Source: DASPXY01 sp038227745 (lineage in GTDB: Bacteria; Planctomycetota; Planctomycetia; Gemmatales; Gemmataceae). Taken from it: a stretch of DNA of 20,977 nt. The DNA is taken from assembly GCA_038227745.1 (NCBI GenBank), contig JBBRPS010000060.1:1-20977 (forward strand), given 5' to 3'. Below are positions 14,584 to 20,977 of this stretch, piece after piece (the first letter of the stretch is position 1; every line of letters starts with the position of its first letter). The notes beneath the pieces were generated by a model. That model ran no database searches. It had not been told where the DNA came from and worked only from the letters and a program-made list of their open reading frames with translations. The position numbers were made by a program, and so were the translations under genes.

Positions 14584-16188
14584 TCAATGCCCGCGGTGTT
14601 TCTTGCGCCCGGGTTTCGACCCGTCGCCCGGCTTGCTCGACGCGGCGGCCGGCACCGGGGCGCGGAACGGCTTGCCGGCACGGAACAGGGCCAGATGGGC
14701 AGCCACGTCGGCCCGGATCTTTTCCGGGGCCAGCTCCACCGCCTTCGCGGCCCACTCCACCGCCTCGGCGAACCGACCGCACTCGGCGTACGTCGCCGCC
14801 AGCGTGTCCATCAGGTTACCGTCCTGCCACTGCGCCAGCTCGCACGCCGTCGTCGCCTGCTCCAGCGCCTTCGCCCCGTCACGGAACTCGTCGCGCGGGC
14901 ATGTCGCCAGCACCCAGGCGAGCTGGTTGCGGTGCAGGTGCGACGCTGGCTCCAGCTCGACCGCCCGCTCCAGATCCGCGACCGCCGCCCGGTACGCGCC
15001 CTTCTCGTTCAACACCCGCCCGCGGCTGTAGTAGTGCCCGGACTCCTGCGGCGCCAGGCGGATCGCCTCCGTGAAATCCTGGATCGCCAGGTCGAGCTTC
15101 TTCCAGTCGTGGTGCGCCAGGCCGCGGGCCGCGTACGTCTTCGCGTCCGCGGGCTTGAGCCGCAGCGCCTCATTGAAGTCGGCGACCGCCTGCTCGAACC
15201 CCTGGCGCTCGGCCCGCAGCAGCCCGCGTGTGTAGTACGCCGCCGGGTCCGGCGGCGGCAACCGGACACGCGAGTTCAGGTCGGCCAGGGCCCGCGGGTA
15301 GTCGTTGCTCTGCGCGAACACCACCGCGCGCAACAGGTACGCCTCGGCACAGAACGGGTCGATCCGCACCGCCTCGGACAGGTCGGCCACCGCCTGCCGC
15401 AGGTTCTCCAGCTTGCCGTGGAGGAAGCCGCGGTGGTAGTACGACTCGGCCTCGCGCGGGTGCCGCCGTACCAGCTCGTCGAGGTCGGCCAGCGCCAGGT
15501 CGTTCTCCTTCCGCGCCGACCGGAGCATGGCCCGCTTCACGCGCGCCATCGCCAGGTCCGGGTCGACCTCCAGAGCTTTCGCGAAGTCGGCGAGCGCTTC
15601 GTCCTCCTTATGCTGCCGCTGGTAGGCCAGGCCGCGCGCCACCCAGCCGTGCGGGTTGTCGGGGCGCTTCTCGATGAGGACGTTGAAATCGCCGAAGGCG
15701 CGCTCGAGGTCGTCGCTTTGGAGGTAAAGGTTGCCGCGGTTCAGGAAGCCGACGAGGTAGTCCGGATTGAGGCGGATGCCCTCGTTGAAGTCCGCCATGG
15801 CGAGGTCGGTGTCGCCGTGGACGACATGGACGCTGCCGCGGTTGTGCAGGGCGCCGGCGTCGGTCGGGTCGAGGCGCAGGGCGTCGTTGTAGTCCTCCAG
15901 CGCCTTGTCGAAGTCCTTCTTCTTGACGTACGAGACGCCGCGGAAGTGGTACGCCTTGCTGTAGGTGGGTTGGCGGCGGATGGCCTCGCTGAAATCGGCG
16001 ATGGCCCGATCGTGGTCGGCCTTGCGGTCGTGGCAGCGGCCGCGGTGGAAGTGGGCCTCCGGGTGGTCGGGCGCCAGGGCCAGCACGCGCGCGAACAGCT
16101 CGATCGCCTGGTCGTACTGGTCCTCGTCGGTCAGGGCCATGGCCCTGTCGTAGCACTCCTGCACGCCGTCGGTCTCGCTGCCGCTCAT
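14584..16188 (-). CDS. Tetratricopeptide (TPR) repeat protein
   Basis: A 534-residue protein made almost entirely of about a dozen 34-residue TPR units. Each has the A/G-x-x-Y/H-R-G and DF-EAIRL-P pattern, for example YDQAIELFARVLALAPDHPEAHFHRG and DLAIQDFTEAIRLAPQES. TPR arrays form a protein-binding superhelix. No catalytic domain or membrane span is visible. The last 40 residues are proline/lysine-rich (SKPGDGSKPGRKKHRGH). The ATG at 16188 is chosen because GGAGGGG lies just before it; the longer in-frame start at 16272 adds sequence with no family resemblance and includes a palindrome. It lies 100 bp after the Ser/Thr kinase gene on the same strand, so it may be a scaffold or partner for that kinase (inference from position). 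Confidence 0.88.
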   Translation of the reverse strand: MSGSETDGVQECYDRAMALTDEDQYDQAIELFARVLALAPDHPEAHFHRGRCHDRKADHDRAIADFSEAIRRQPTYSKAYHFRGVSYVKKKDFDKALEDYNDALRLDPTDAGALHNRGSVHVVHGDTDLAMADFNEGIRLNPDYLVGFLNRGNLYLQSDDLERAFGDFNVLIEKRPDNPHGWVARGLAYQRQHKEDEALADFAKALEVDPDLAMARVKRAMLRSARKENDLALADLDELVRRHPREAESYYHRGFLHGKLENLRQAVADLSEAVRIDPFCAEAYLLRAVVFAQSNDYPRALADLNSRVRLPPPDPAAYYTRGLLRAERQGFEQAVADFNEALRLKPADAKTYAARGLAHHDWKKLDLAIQDFTEAIRLAPQESGHYYSRGRVLNEKGAYRAAVADLERAVELEPASHLHRNQLAWVLATCPRDEFRDGAKALEQATTACELAQWQDGNLMDTLAATYAECGRFAEAVEWAAKAVELAPEKIRADVAAHLALFRAGKPFRAPVPAAASSKPGDGSKPGRKKHRGH

Positions 16189-16258
16189 GGTCCCCTCCGC
16201 GGTTGCAACGTCCACAGTATCCGGCTCGCCCGGCGCCGGCAACCGTTCGTTCCCAAAG

Positions 16259-16280
16259 CCCACCCGTTGCAACGGGTGGG
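16259..16280. repeat. 22-bp perfect palindrome between the kinase and TPR genes
   Basis: CCCACCCGTTG is followed directly by its complement CAACGGGTGGG. It begins 8 bp after the kinase stop codon (16289, minus strand) and ends about 70 bp before the TPR start. As a hairpin it has no loop beyond the central bases, so an operator or a transposable-repeat relic is as likely as a terminator. Confidence 0.7.
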
Positions 16281-16288
16281 TCCCCGCC

Positions 16289-17998
16289 TCACGGCAACGG
16301 CCGGTGCTCGTAGTAGCGGCTCAGGGCGCGGACGCGCTTCACCTGGTACGCGATGATGAAGCCCACGGTACACAGGGCGACGGCGAAGATCACCTGCTGG
16401 TGGGGCGCCCGGATCCTCACGCCGCTCTCGATCAGGTGGTACGCGAGCAGGATGCCGTAGGCCAGCACGGCCAAGGCGGTCGTGAACCACACCACGGCCA
16501 CGCGGAACCACAACCCGGCTGCGGTAATCAGCAGCGGAAACGCGACCAAAAAAGGCGTGTCCAGCGCGTTGTCCGTGACGCCGTCGCTGGTGGCGTTGAG
16601 GAGGAGCGCTTCCAGCACCACCATGTCCGCCGCCGCCCAGGCGAACGGGATCCAGCCCTGGCCCTGCTTGCGATTCAGCAGGCGCTGAAAGATCACCGAG
16701 ATCAGGCCCCACAGGGCGAACAGGCCCAGGGCGCGCAGGTGCAAGCCGAGCTCCACCCGCCGACCGACTTGGTAATTCACCTGGATGACCACGCAGCAGA
16801 CCGCCAGCACGATCAGGCGCGACGACAGCGCCGGCTCGCGCCGCGCCCAGCGCCGCAGCCGGCTGGCCACGCCCGCCCCCTGGGCCTCGATCTCCTCGCC
16901 GTTGAGGTGGCGCTCCAGGTCGTCGGCGAGGGCGTCGGCGGACGGATAGCGCTCCTCCGGCGCTTTCTCCAGGCACTTGAGGCAGACCGTCTCCAGGTCG
17001 CGCGGCACCTGCGGGTTGAGCTGCCGCGGCCGGAGCGGCTCGCCCTCCAGCACCTGCACGAGCGTGTCCAGCGGCGTCGCCTCGCGGAACGGCGGCCTGC
17101 CGGTGAGGCACTCGTAGAGGATGGCGCCCAGCGCGTACACGTCGCTGAGCGGGCCGACCTCTTGCGCCCGGCCGGCGGCCTGCTCGGGGGCCATGTAGCT
17201 CGGCGTGCCCAGGATCACGCCCGTGGTCGTCTTGCGGCTGTCCGCCTGGAGCATCTTGACCAGGCCGAAGTCGGTGACGTAGGGCGTGCCCGCCTCGTCG
17301 AGAAGGATGTTGGACGGCTTGAGGTCGCGGTGGACGATGCCCTTGCCGTGGAGGTGGGCGACGGCGCGGGCGATGACGGCGACGCAGCGGACCGCCTCCT
17401 CCTGGGACATCGGCTCACGGCGCAGGACCTCGGCGAGGCTCGGGCCGCCGATGTACTGCATGGCGAAGTACGGCTGACCGTGGACGTGGCCGGCCTCGTA
17501 GACGGCGACGATGTGCGGGTGGTGCAGTCCGGCGGCGGCGCGGGCCTCGTCGTGGAAGCGGTGGACGACATCCGGCGAGGCCAGGTGGCCGGCCAGGATC
17601 ATCTTGAGCGCGACCGGGCGGTCCAGGTCCTTCTGCCGGGCCTTGTACACCACGCCCATGCCGCCGCGCCCCAGCTCGCACAGCAGCTCGTACTTGCCGA
17701 ACTCGCCGGCCGGCACCGGCCACTCAGGAGGGGGGTCGGATGGAGACGGGCCGGCGACGGTCGGGGCGTCCGGTGACGGCTCGGGTGCCGCGGCGCCGTT
17801 GGCCGGCGGTGTCGCCGTGAGGGAGGGAGGCGCCGCCAGCTTCTCCAGGGCTTCGAGGCACTCCAGGGCCTCCGCCAGTTGCGGGTGCTCGGCGAGCAGC
17901 TGCGCGCGCGCCGGCCGCCCGCCCGCGTGCAGCTCTTCCAGGTAAGCGTTCAGCACGGCGAAGCTGTTGTCCTGGGCGTCGTTCGGGAGGGCTGTCAT
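16289..17998 (-). CDS. Membrane Ser/Thr protein kinase with multi-pass C-terminus
   Basis: A 569-residue kinase. A helical N-terminal segment (about 1-55) and a Pro/Ala-rich linker precede a full kinase domain. It shows GRGGMG at 110-115, ATP lysine K132, HRDLKPSN with D225, DFG at 243-245, and the PEQ of the activation segment at 271-273. From about residue 393 come five or six hydrophobic spans (for example LIVLAVCCVVIQVNYQV, LFALWGLISVIFQRLL and QVIFAVALCTVGFIIAY). The kinase domain therefore sits in the cytoplasm and the rest in the membrane. Unlike the kinase at the left of the window it has no WD40 array. The ECF sigma gene lies 70 bp upstream and a TPR gene 100 bp downstream, all co-directional. 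This is a likely operon in which kinase and sigma factor work together. Confidence 0.92.
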   Translation of the reverse strand: MTALPNDAQDNSFAVLNAYLEELHAGGRPARAQLLAEHPQLAEALECLEALEKLAAPPSLTATPPANGAAAPEPSPDAPTVAGPSPSDPPPEWPVPAGEFGKYELLCELGRGGMGVVYKARQKDLDRPVALKMILAGHLASPDVVHRFHDEARAAAGLHHPHIVAVYEAGHVHGQPYFAMQYIGGPSLAEVLRREPMSQEEAVRCVAVIARAVAHLHGKGIVHRDLKPSNILLDEAGTPYVTDFGLVKMLQADSRKTTTGVILGTPSYMAPEQAAGRAQEVGPLSDVYALGAILYECLTGRPPFREATPLDTLVQVLEGEPLRPRQLNPQVPRDLETVCLKCLEKAPEERYPSADALADDLERHLNGEEIEAQGAGVASRLRRWARREPALSSRLIVLAVCCVVIQVNYQVGRRVELGLHLRALGLFALWGLISVIFQRLLNRKQGQGWIPFAWAAADMVVLEALLLNATSDGVTDNALDTPFLVAFPLLITAAGLWFRVAVVWFTTALAVLAYGILLAYHLIESGVRIRAPHQQVIFAVALCTVGFIIAYQVKRVRALSRYYEHRPLP

Positions 17999-18036
17999 GG
18001 CGATGGCTCCGGACGGAGTTCAGGAGATGCCGGATG

Positions 18037-18060
18037 GCCCACGGGGTGCGACCCGTGGGC
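18037..18060. repeat. Hairpin GCCCACGGG/CCCGTGGGC between the sigma and kinase genes
   Basis: A 9-bp perfect inverted repeat with a 6-base loop, filling part of the 70-bp gap between the sigma stop (18069) and the kinase start (17998). It resembles the palindrome at 16259-16280, since both begin CCCAC and end GTGGG. It could set the ratio of sigma to kinase transcripts by partial termination. Confidence 0.65.
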
Positions 18061-18068
18061 TTGCACGT

Positions 18069-18686
18069 CTACTCTCCCAGCCCTGCTTCCACACCGCCGA
18101 GCGCCTCCTGCAATTTCTGGAGGGCGCGCATCCACAGCATCTGCGTGGCGGGGCGCGACCGGCCCATCCGCTCGGCGACCTCCTGGAACGACAGCCGTTG
18201 CAGGTTCCGCAGCATGATCACCTCGCGGTGGTCGGGCGAGAGCTTCGCCAGCGCGTCGGCGACGAGCAGTTCGCGCTCCTTGCGCAGCAGGTGCTGGCTC
18301 GGCGACTCGCCGTTGTCGGCGGGGTCGGCGAAGGCGCCGGCGGGGCTGCCGAGGGCGACCTCGCGGCGCGACTGGCGCTTCTCGGTGCCGCGGTACTGGC
18401 GGACGAAGTTGGCGGCGTTGTGGGCCAGGATGCGCCGCAGCCATGCCAGCCACTCCGCCTCGGTCGAGCCGCGGAAGTGGGCGAAGTCGCGGTACGCCTC
18501 CAGCAGCGTCTGCTGGACCAGGTCGGAGGCGTCCACCTTGGCCTGCAGCCAGCTCTCGACCTGGGCGCGCGCGACGATGCCCAGGTAGTTGCGGCACAGC
18601 GCGAACAATCGGTCCAGCTCGCCCTGGCCGTTGTGCCGCGCCCGGGCGAGCAGGTCGGCGACGCTCAGACTGTCCGGGGTGCTCAT
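18069..18686 (-). CDS. ECF-type RNA polymerase sigma factor
   Basis: A 205-residue ECF sigma factor. Region 2 is visible as ASDLVQQTLLEAYRDFAHFRGSTEAEWLAWLRRILAHNAANFVRQY. After a variable linker with SRREV, region 4 follows as LSPDHREVIMLRNLQRLSFQEVAERMGRS with its helix-turn-helix. It belongs to a different subgroup from the sigma factor at 3791-4363: DLVQQT in place of DLVHEAY, and the D-HREVIMLR block. It is the first gene of the minus-strand cluster sigma-kinase-TPR-isochorismatase/ThuA. No anti-sigma gene is adjacent, so the kinase may supply control. Confidence 0.9.
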   Translation of the reverse strand: MSTPDSLSVADLLARARHNGQGELDRLFALCRNYLGIVARAQVESWLQAKVDASDLVQQTLLEAYRDFAHFRGSTEAEWLAWLRRILAHNAANFVRQYRGTEKRQSRREVALGSPAGAFADPADNGESPSQHLLRKERELLVADALAKLSPDHREVIMLRNLQRLSFQEVAERMGRSRPATQMLWMRALQKLQEALGGVEAGLGE

Positions 18687-19002
18687 GGCGCGTCTCGCTC
18701 GGGGGCCGCCGTCCCCTCGCGGCGCCCGGAGCGCGGACGCGACGATTGCGGCGGGGCGGAGTACGTGTTAGTGTAACGCCCGGACGGCCGGCACATACAA
18801 GAAATCCGCTCTTGAGCGCCGGGGGCGGCCCGGCGCGAGCCGCACTCGCTCGCCTCAAGGCCGCCGACGTGCCGTTGCCGAAAGACGGAAGGACCCCGTG
18901 CCGCCGCGTTTTTCCGCGCCCGGGGCAATCGGCCGGGCCGCGTACCCCGTCTAACAGGTTGGGTACGCGATCCGAGGTCTCATCCCCGAGGAGGAGTGAA
19001 GC
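18687..19002. other. 316-bp divergent promoter region
   Basis: No gene is visible between the sigma factor (minus) and the vWA gene (plus). CGCCGGG at 18817-18823 pairs with CCCGGCG at 18829-18835. CGTACCC at 18941-18947 pairs with GGGTACG at 18961-18967, 35 bases before the vWA start, and could be an operator or leader hairpin. Neither promoter can be assigned with confidence. Confidence 0.4.
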
Positions 19003-20163
19003 ATGTCCCGATTGGCGAAGCTCTTGTGCGGCGCCGCCCTGGCGCTGACCGCGGCCGTCCTGCCCCGGGCGGCGTCCGCCGACGAGCCGAAGAAGCCGGC
19101 GGCCCCTGACGTGGAGGTCGTGTTCTGCCTCGACACGACGGGGAGCATGGGCGGCCTGATCGACGCCGCCAAGCAGAAAGTCTGGGCCATCTGCAACGAG
19201 ATCGCCCGCGGCAAGCCGACGCCGCGCCTGAAGGTCGGCCTCGTCGCCTACCGCGACCGCGGCGACGCCTACGTCACCAAGGTGTTCGACCTGACCGAGG
19301 ATCTCGACGGCGTCCACGCCAACCTCATGTCCTTCCGGGCCGAGGGCGGCGGCGACTTCCCCGAGAGCGTCAACCAGGCCCTGCACGACTCCGTCCACAA
19401 GATCAAGTGGTCGGCCAGCAAGAAGGCGCTCAAGATCGTCTTCCTGGTCGGCGACGCCCCGCCGCACATGGACTACAAGGACGACGTGAAATATCCCGAG
19501 ACGTGCAAGGCCGCCGTCCTCAAGGACATCATCATCAACACCATCCAGTGCGGCACGCACGCCGACACGGCCAAGCACTGGAAGGACATCTGCCGCCTGG
19601 CCGAGGGGTCGTATGTCCAGATCGACGCCCGCGGCGGGCCGATCGTCGCGATCGCCACCCCCTTCGACGCCGACCTGGCGAAGATCAACGGCGAGCTGAA
19701 TCGCACCACGCTGGTCTTCGGCACCAAGGCCGACCAGCGCGCCGCCGAAGGCAAGAAGGCGCTGAACGCCGGCCTGGCGCCCGCCGCGGCCGCCGACCGC
19801 GCCGCCTTCTACGCCCACAGCCGCCGCGGCGCCAGCTACGACTTGCTGGAGAACGTCAAGACCAACAAGGTGAAGCTCGAGGACCTGAAGAAGGAACAGC
19901 TGCCGCCGGAGCTGCAGAAGCTGACGCTGGCGGAGCAAAAGGGATACCTGTTGAACCTGGACAAGCAGCGGACCGAGCTGAACGAGAAGGCTCGCCAGCT
20001 GGGGCAGAAGCGCGCCGAGTTCATCGCCAAGAAGCAGGCCGCGGACGCAACGAACCGCGCCCGCGACAGCTTCGACAACCAGGTGCTGCGGGTCCTGCAG
20101 CGCCAGGCCGCCCGCGTCAACATCCGCTACGAGACGCCGGCGATCAAGGACGAGAAGAAGTGA
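19003..20163 (+). CDS. Exported von Willebrand factor A domain protein
   Basis: A 386-residue protein with a signal peptide (MSRLAKLLCGAALALTAAVLPRAASA). A vWA domain spans about residues 36-225. VVFCLDTTGSMGG carries the metal-ion-dependent adhesion site in the variant DTTGS form, starting at D44. VGLVAYRDRGD and IVFLVGDAPPHMDYKDD supply further loop residues. The tail (about 270-345, ELQKLTLAEQKGYLLNLDKQRTELNEKARQLGQ) is a charged, probably coiled-coil region. vWA proteins with this loop bind protein partners through a metal ion; no enzyme function is implied. GGAGGAG ahead of the ATG fixes the start. The gene is divergent from the sigma-kinase cluster and convergent with frr. Confidence 0.88.
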   Translation: MSRLAKLLCGAALALTAAVLPRAASADEPKKPAAPDVEVVFCLDTTGSMGGLIDAAKQKVWAICNEIARGKPTPRLKVGLVAYRDRGDAYVTKVFDLTEDLDGVHANLMSFRAEGGGDFPESVNQALHDSVHKIKWSASKKALKIVFLVGDAPPHMDYKDDVKYPETCKAAVLKDIIINTIQCGTHADTAKHWKDICRLAEGSYVQIDARGGPIVAIATPFDADLAKINGELNRTTLVFGTKADQRAAEGKKALNAGLAPAAAADRAAFYAHSRRGASYDLLENVKTNKVKLEDLKKEQLPPELQKLTLAEQKGYLLNLDKQRTELNEKARQLGQKRAEFIAKKQAADATNRARDSFDNQVLRVLQRQAARVNIRYETPAIKDEKK

Positions 20164-20190
20164 TGCACCCTTGACAGGGGAGCAGGGCAG

Positions 20191-20217
20191 GCGGCGGCAA
20201 CCAGCGGTTGCCGCCGC
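20191..20217. terminator. Strong hairpin after the vWA gene
   Basis: GCGGCGGCAACC (20191-20202) pairs with GGTTGCCGCCGC (20206-20217) over twelve perfect base pairs with a 3-base loop, 27 bp past the vWA stop. It is followed by TTCTGG and lacks a long T run. The position between convergent genes supports a termination role. Confidence 0.55.
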
Positions 20218-20318
20218 TTCTGGCTGAAGGAGGCCCCGGCCTACCGCATTGCCCTGGGCGCTTTGGCGGCGGAGCATTTCGGCGGTGCCGCGGCGCGTGG
20301 TCTCGGGAAGTCGCTCCC

Positions 20319-20879
20319 TCACTGCTCCATGATCTCCTTCGACTTTTTGTCCGCCATCTCGCCGATCTTCTCCTCGTACTTCTTCAGGAGGCTCTGCACC
20401 TCCTCCTTGCCCTGGTCGCGCTCGTCCTCGGTCATCTCCTTGTTCTTCTCGGCGACGTCGAAGTGCTTGTTGCCGTCGCGGCGAATGTTGCGGCAGGCGA
20501 CCTTGGCCTCCTCCGCCGACTTCTTGATCCGCGCCACCATCTTCTGACGCTGCTCGCCGCTCATCGGCGGCACCTGGAGGCGGATCATCTTGCCGTCGTT
20601 GCTCGGCGACATGCCCAGGTCGCTGGAGCGGATCACCTTCTCGATGTCCTTCAAGATGCTCTGGTCGTAGGGCCGGATGAGGATCTGCTGTGGGTCGGGC
20701 GTCGAGATCTGGGCGAGCTGCTTGAGCGGCGTCGACGAGCCGTACGCCTCGACACGGATGCTATCCACCAGCGCCGGCGTCGCGCGGCCGGTGCGCAGCC
20801 CGCGCAGCTCGTTGCGGAAGACGTCCACCGCCTTCTCCATCCGCTCTTCGGTATCGAACAGGATTTCGTCACTCGTCAT
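20319..20879 (-). CDS. frr: Ribosome recycling factor
   Basis: A 186-residue protein of the usual RRF length (about 185). It frees ribosomes from mRNA after termination together with EF-G. The family markers are all present: EERMEKAVDVFRNELRGLRTGRATPALVDSIRVEAYGSSTPLKQLAQISTPDPQQILIRPYD, LKDIEKVIRSSDLGMSPSNDGKMIRLQVPPMSGEQRQ, and the C-terminal helix ending IGEMADKKSKEIMEQ. It is a universal single-copy gene and so a good anchor for identifying the organism. In many bacteria it follows the uridylate kinase gene; what precedes it here is off the window. Confidence 0.97.
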   Translation of the reverse strand: MTSDEILFDTEERMEKAVDVFRNELRGLRTGRATPALVDSIRVEAYGSSTPLKQLAQISTPDPQQILIRPYDQSILKDIEKVIRSSDLGMSPSNDGKMIRLQVPPMSGEQRQKMVARIKKSAEEAKVACRNIRRDGNKHFDVAEKNKEMTEDERDQGKEEVQSLLKKYEEKIGEMADKKSKEIMEQ

Positions 20880-20919
20880 GATCGGGATTCCGCGTTAGCT
20901 CTTGGCGAACGGCCGGCGT

Positions 20920-20977
20920 CAGCCGGCTGGTCCTGCAACCCCCGCTGGGTGCCGTACCAGCCGGCTGGTCCTGCAAC
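20920..20977. repeat. Two copies of a 20-bp unit containing CCGGCTGG
   Basis: CAGCCGGCTGGTCCTGCAAC occurs at 20920-20939 and again at 20958-20977, at the very end of the window. The period is 38 bp and the spacer is 18 bp. The second copy is preceded by C, completing the palindrome CCAGCCGGCTGG. More copies may continue to the right. It lies upstream of frr. Confidence 0.8.

Noticed and set aside
17995..20322. 775-codon open frame on the minus strand
   Set aside because: It crosses the vWA gene antisense and the sigma factor in another frame, and shows no domain.
20920..20977. CRISPR array
   Set aside because: Only two 20-base units with an 18-base spacer, no cas genes in the window, and the unit is palindromic like a REP element.

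Overview
The window comes from a high-GC bacterium, most likely a planctomycete of the Gemmataceae/Gemmata type. The evidence is two ECF sigma factor genes each followed by a membrane-anchored Ser/Thr kinase gene, an exported isochorismatase-ThuA fusion, a GH97 glycosidase, a secreted von Willebrand A protein, and intergenic hairpins with a constant GTTTAGCCGC base. This assignment is from gene content only; no 16S gene is present.

The left third (1-7028) looks like a decaying integrated island. It starts with the last 34 codons and presumed right end of an IS630-family transposon, which appears to have cut off the C-terminus of a 1201-residue kinase-WD40 protein. That kinase is paired with an ECF sigma factor. 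Next comes a chimeric open frame joining a 5-hmdU-DNA-kinase-like helical domain to the C-terminus of an ISNCY/IS481-like transposase, with repeated transposon-end motifs behind it. To its right lies a translationally coupled pair on the minus strand: a zinc-peptidase (ImmA/IrrE) fused to a chagasin-type (I42) cysteine-peptidase inhibitor, and the start of a papain-like (C1) peptidase. The first has a frameshift and the second is truncated. An HNH nuclease fragment and a cluster of TGTCCGA motifs follow, and the island ends at a 46-bp copy of the 3' half of a tRNA-Lys(CTT) gene. The orientation of this copy predicts that the intact tRNA and the integrase lie off the left side of the window.

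The middle (7029-12844) is ordinary chromosome on the plus strand: an OFA-type MFS transporter preceded by a GCAG tandem repeat, a DEAD-box RNA helicase with a DbpA-type RNA-binding domain, and an exported GH97 glycosidase. It is followed by 422 bp holding two large GTTTAGCCGC hairpins.

The right third holds a minus-strand cluster in transcription order: ECF sigma factor (18686), multi-pass Ser/Thr kinase, TPR protein, exported isochorismatase-ThuA fusion. Its intergenic gaps carry hairpins of two families. A divergently transcribed exported vWA protein and the ribosome recycling factor gene (frr) close the window, which ends in a 20-bp repeat unit present twice.

The strongest candidate for an unusual system is the peptidase-inhibitor/peptidase pair at 5488-6628, which puts a cysteine-protease inhibitor and a cysteine protease in one overlapping unit inside a mobile island. 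In this copy both genes appear inactivated.
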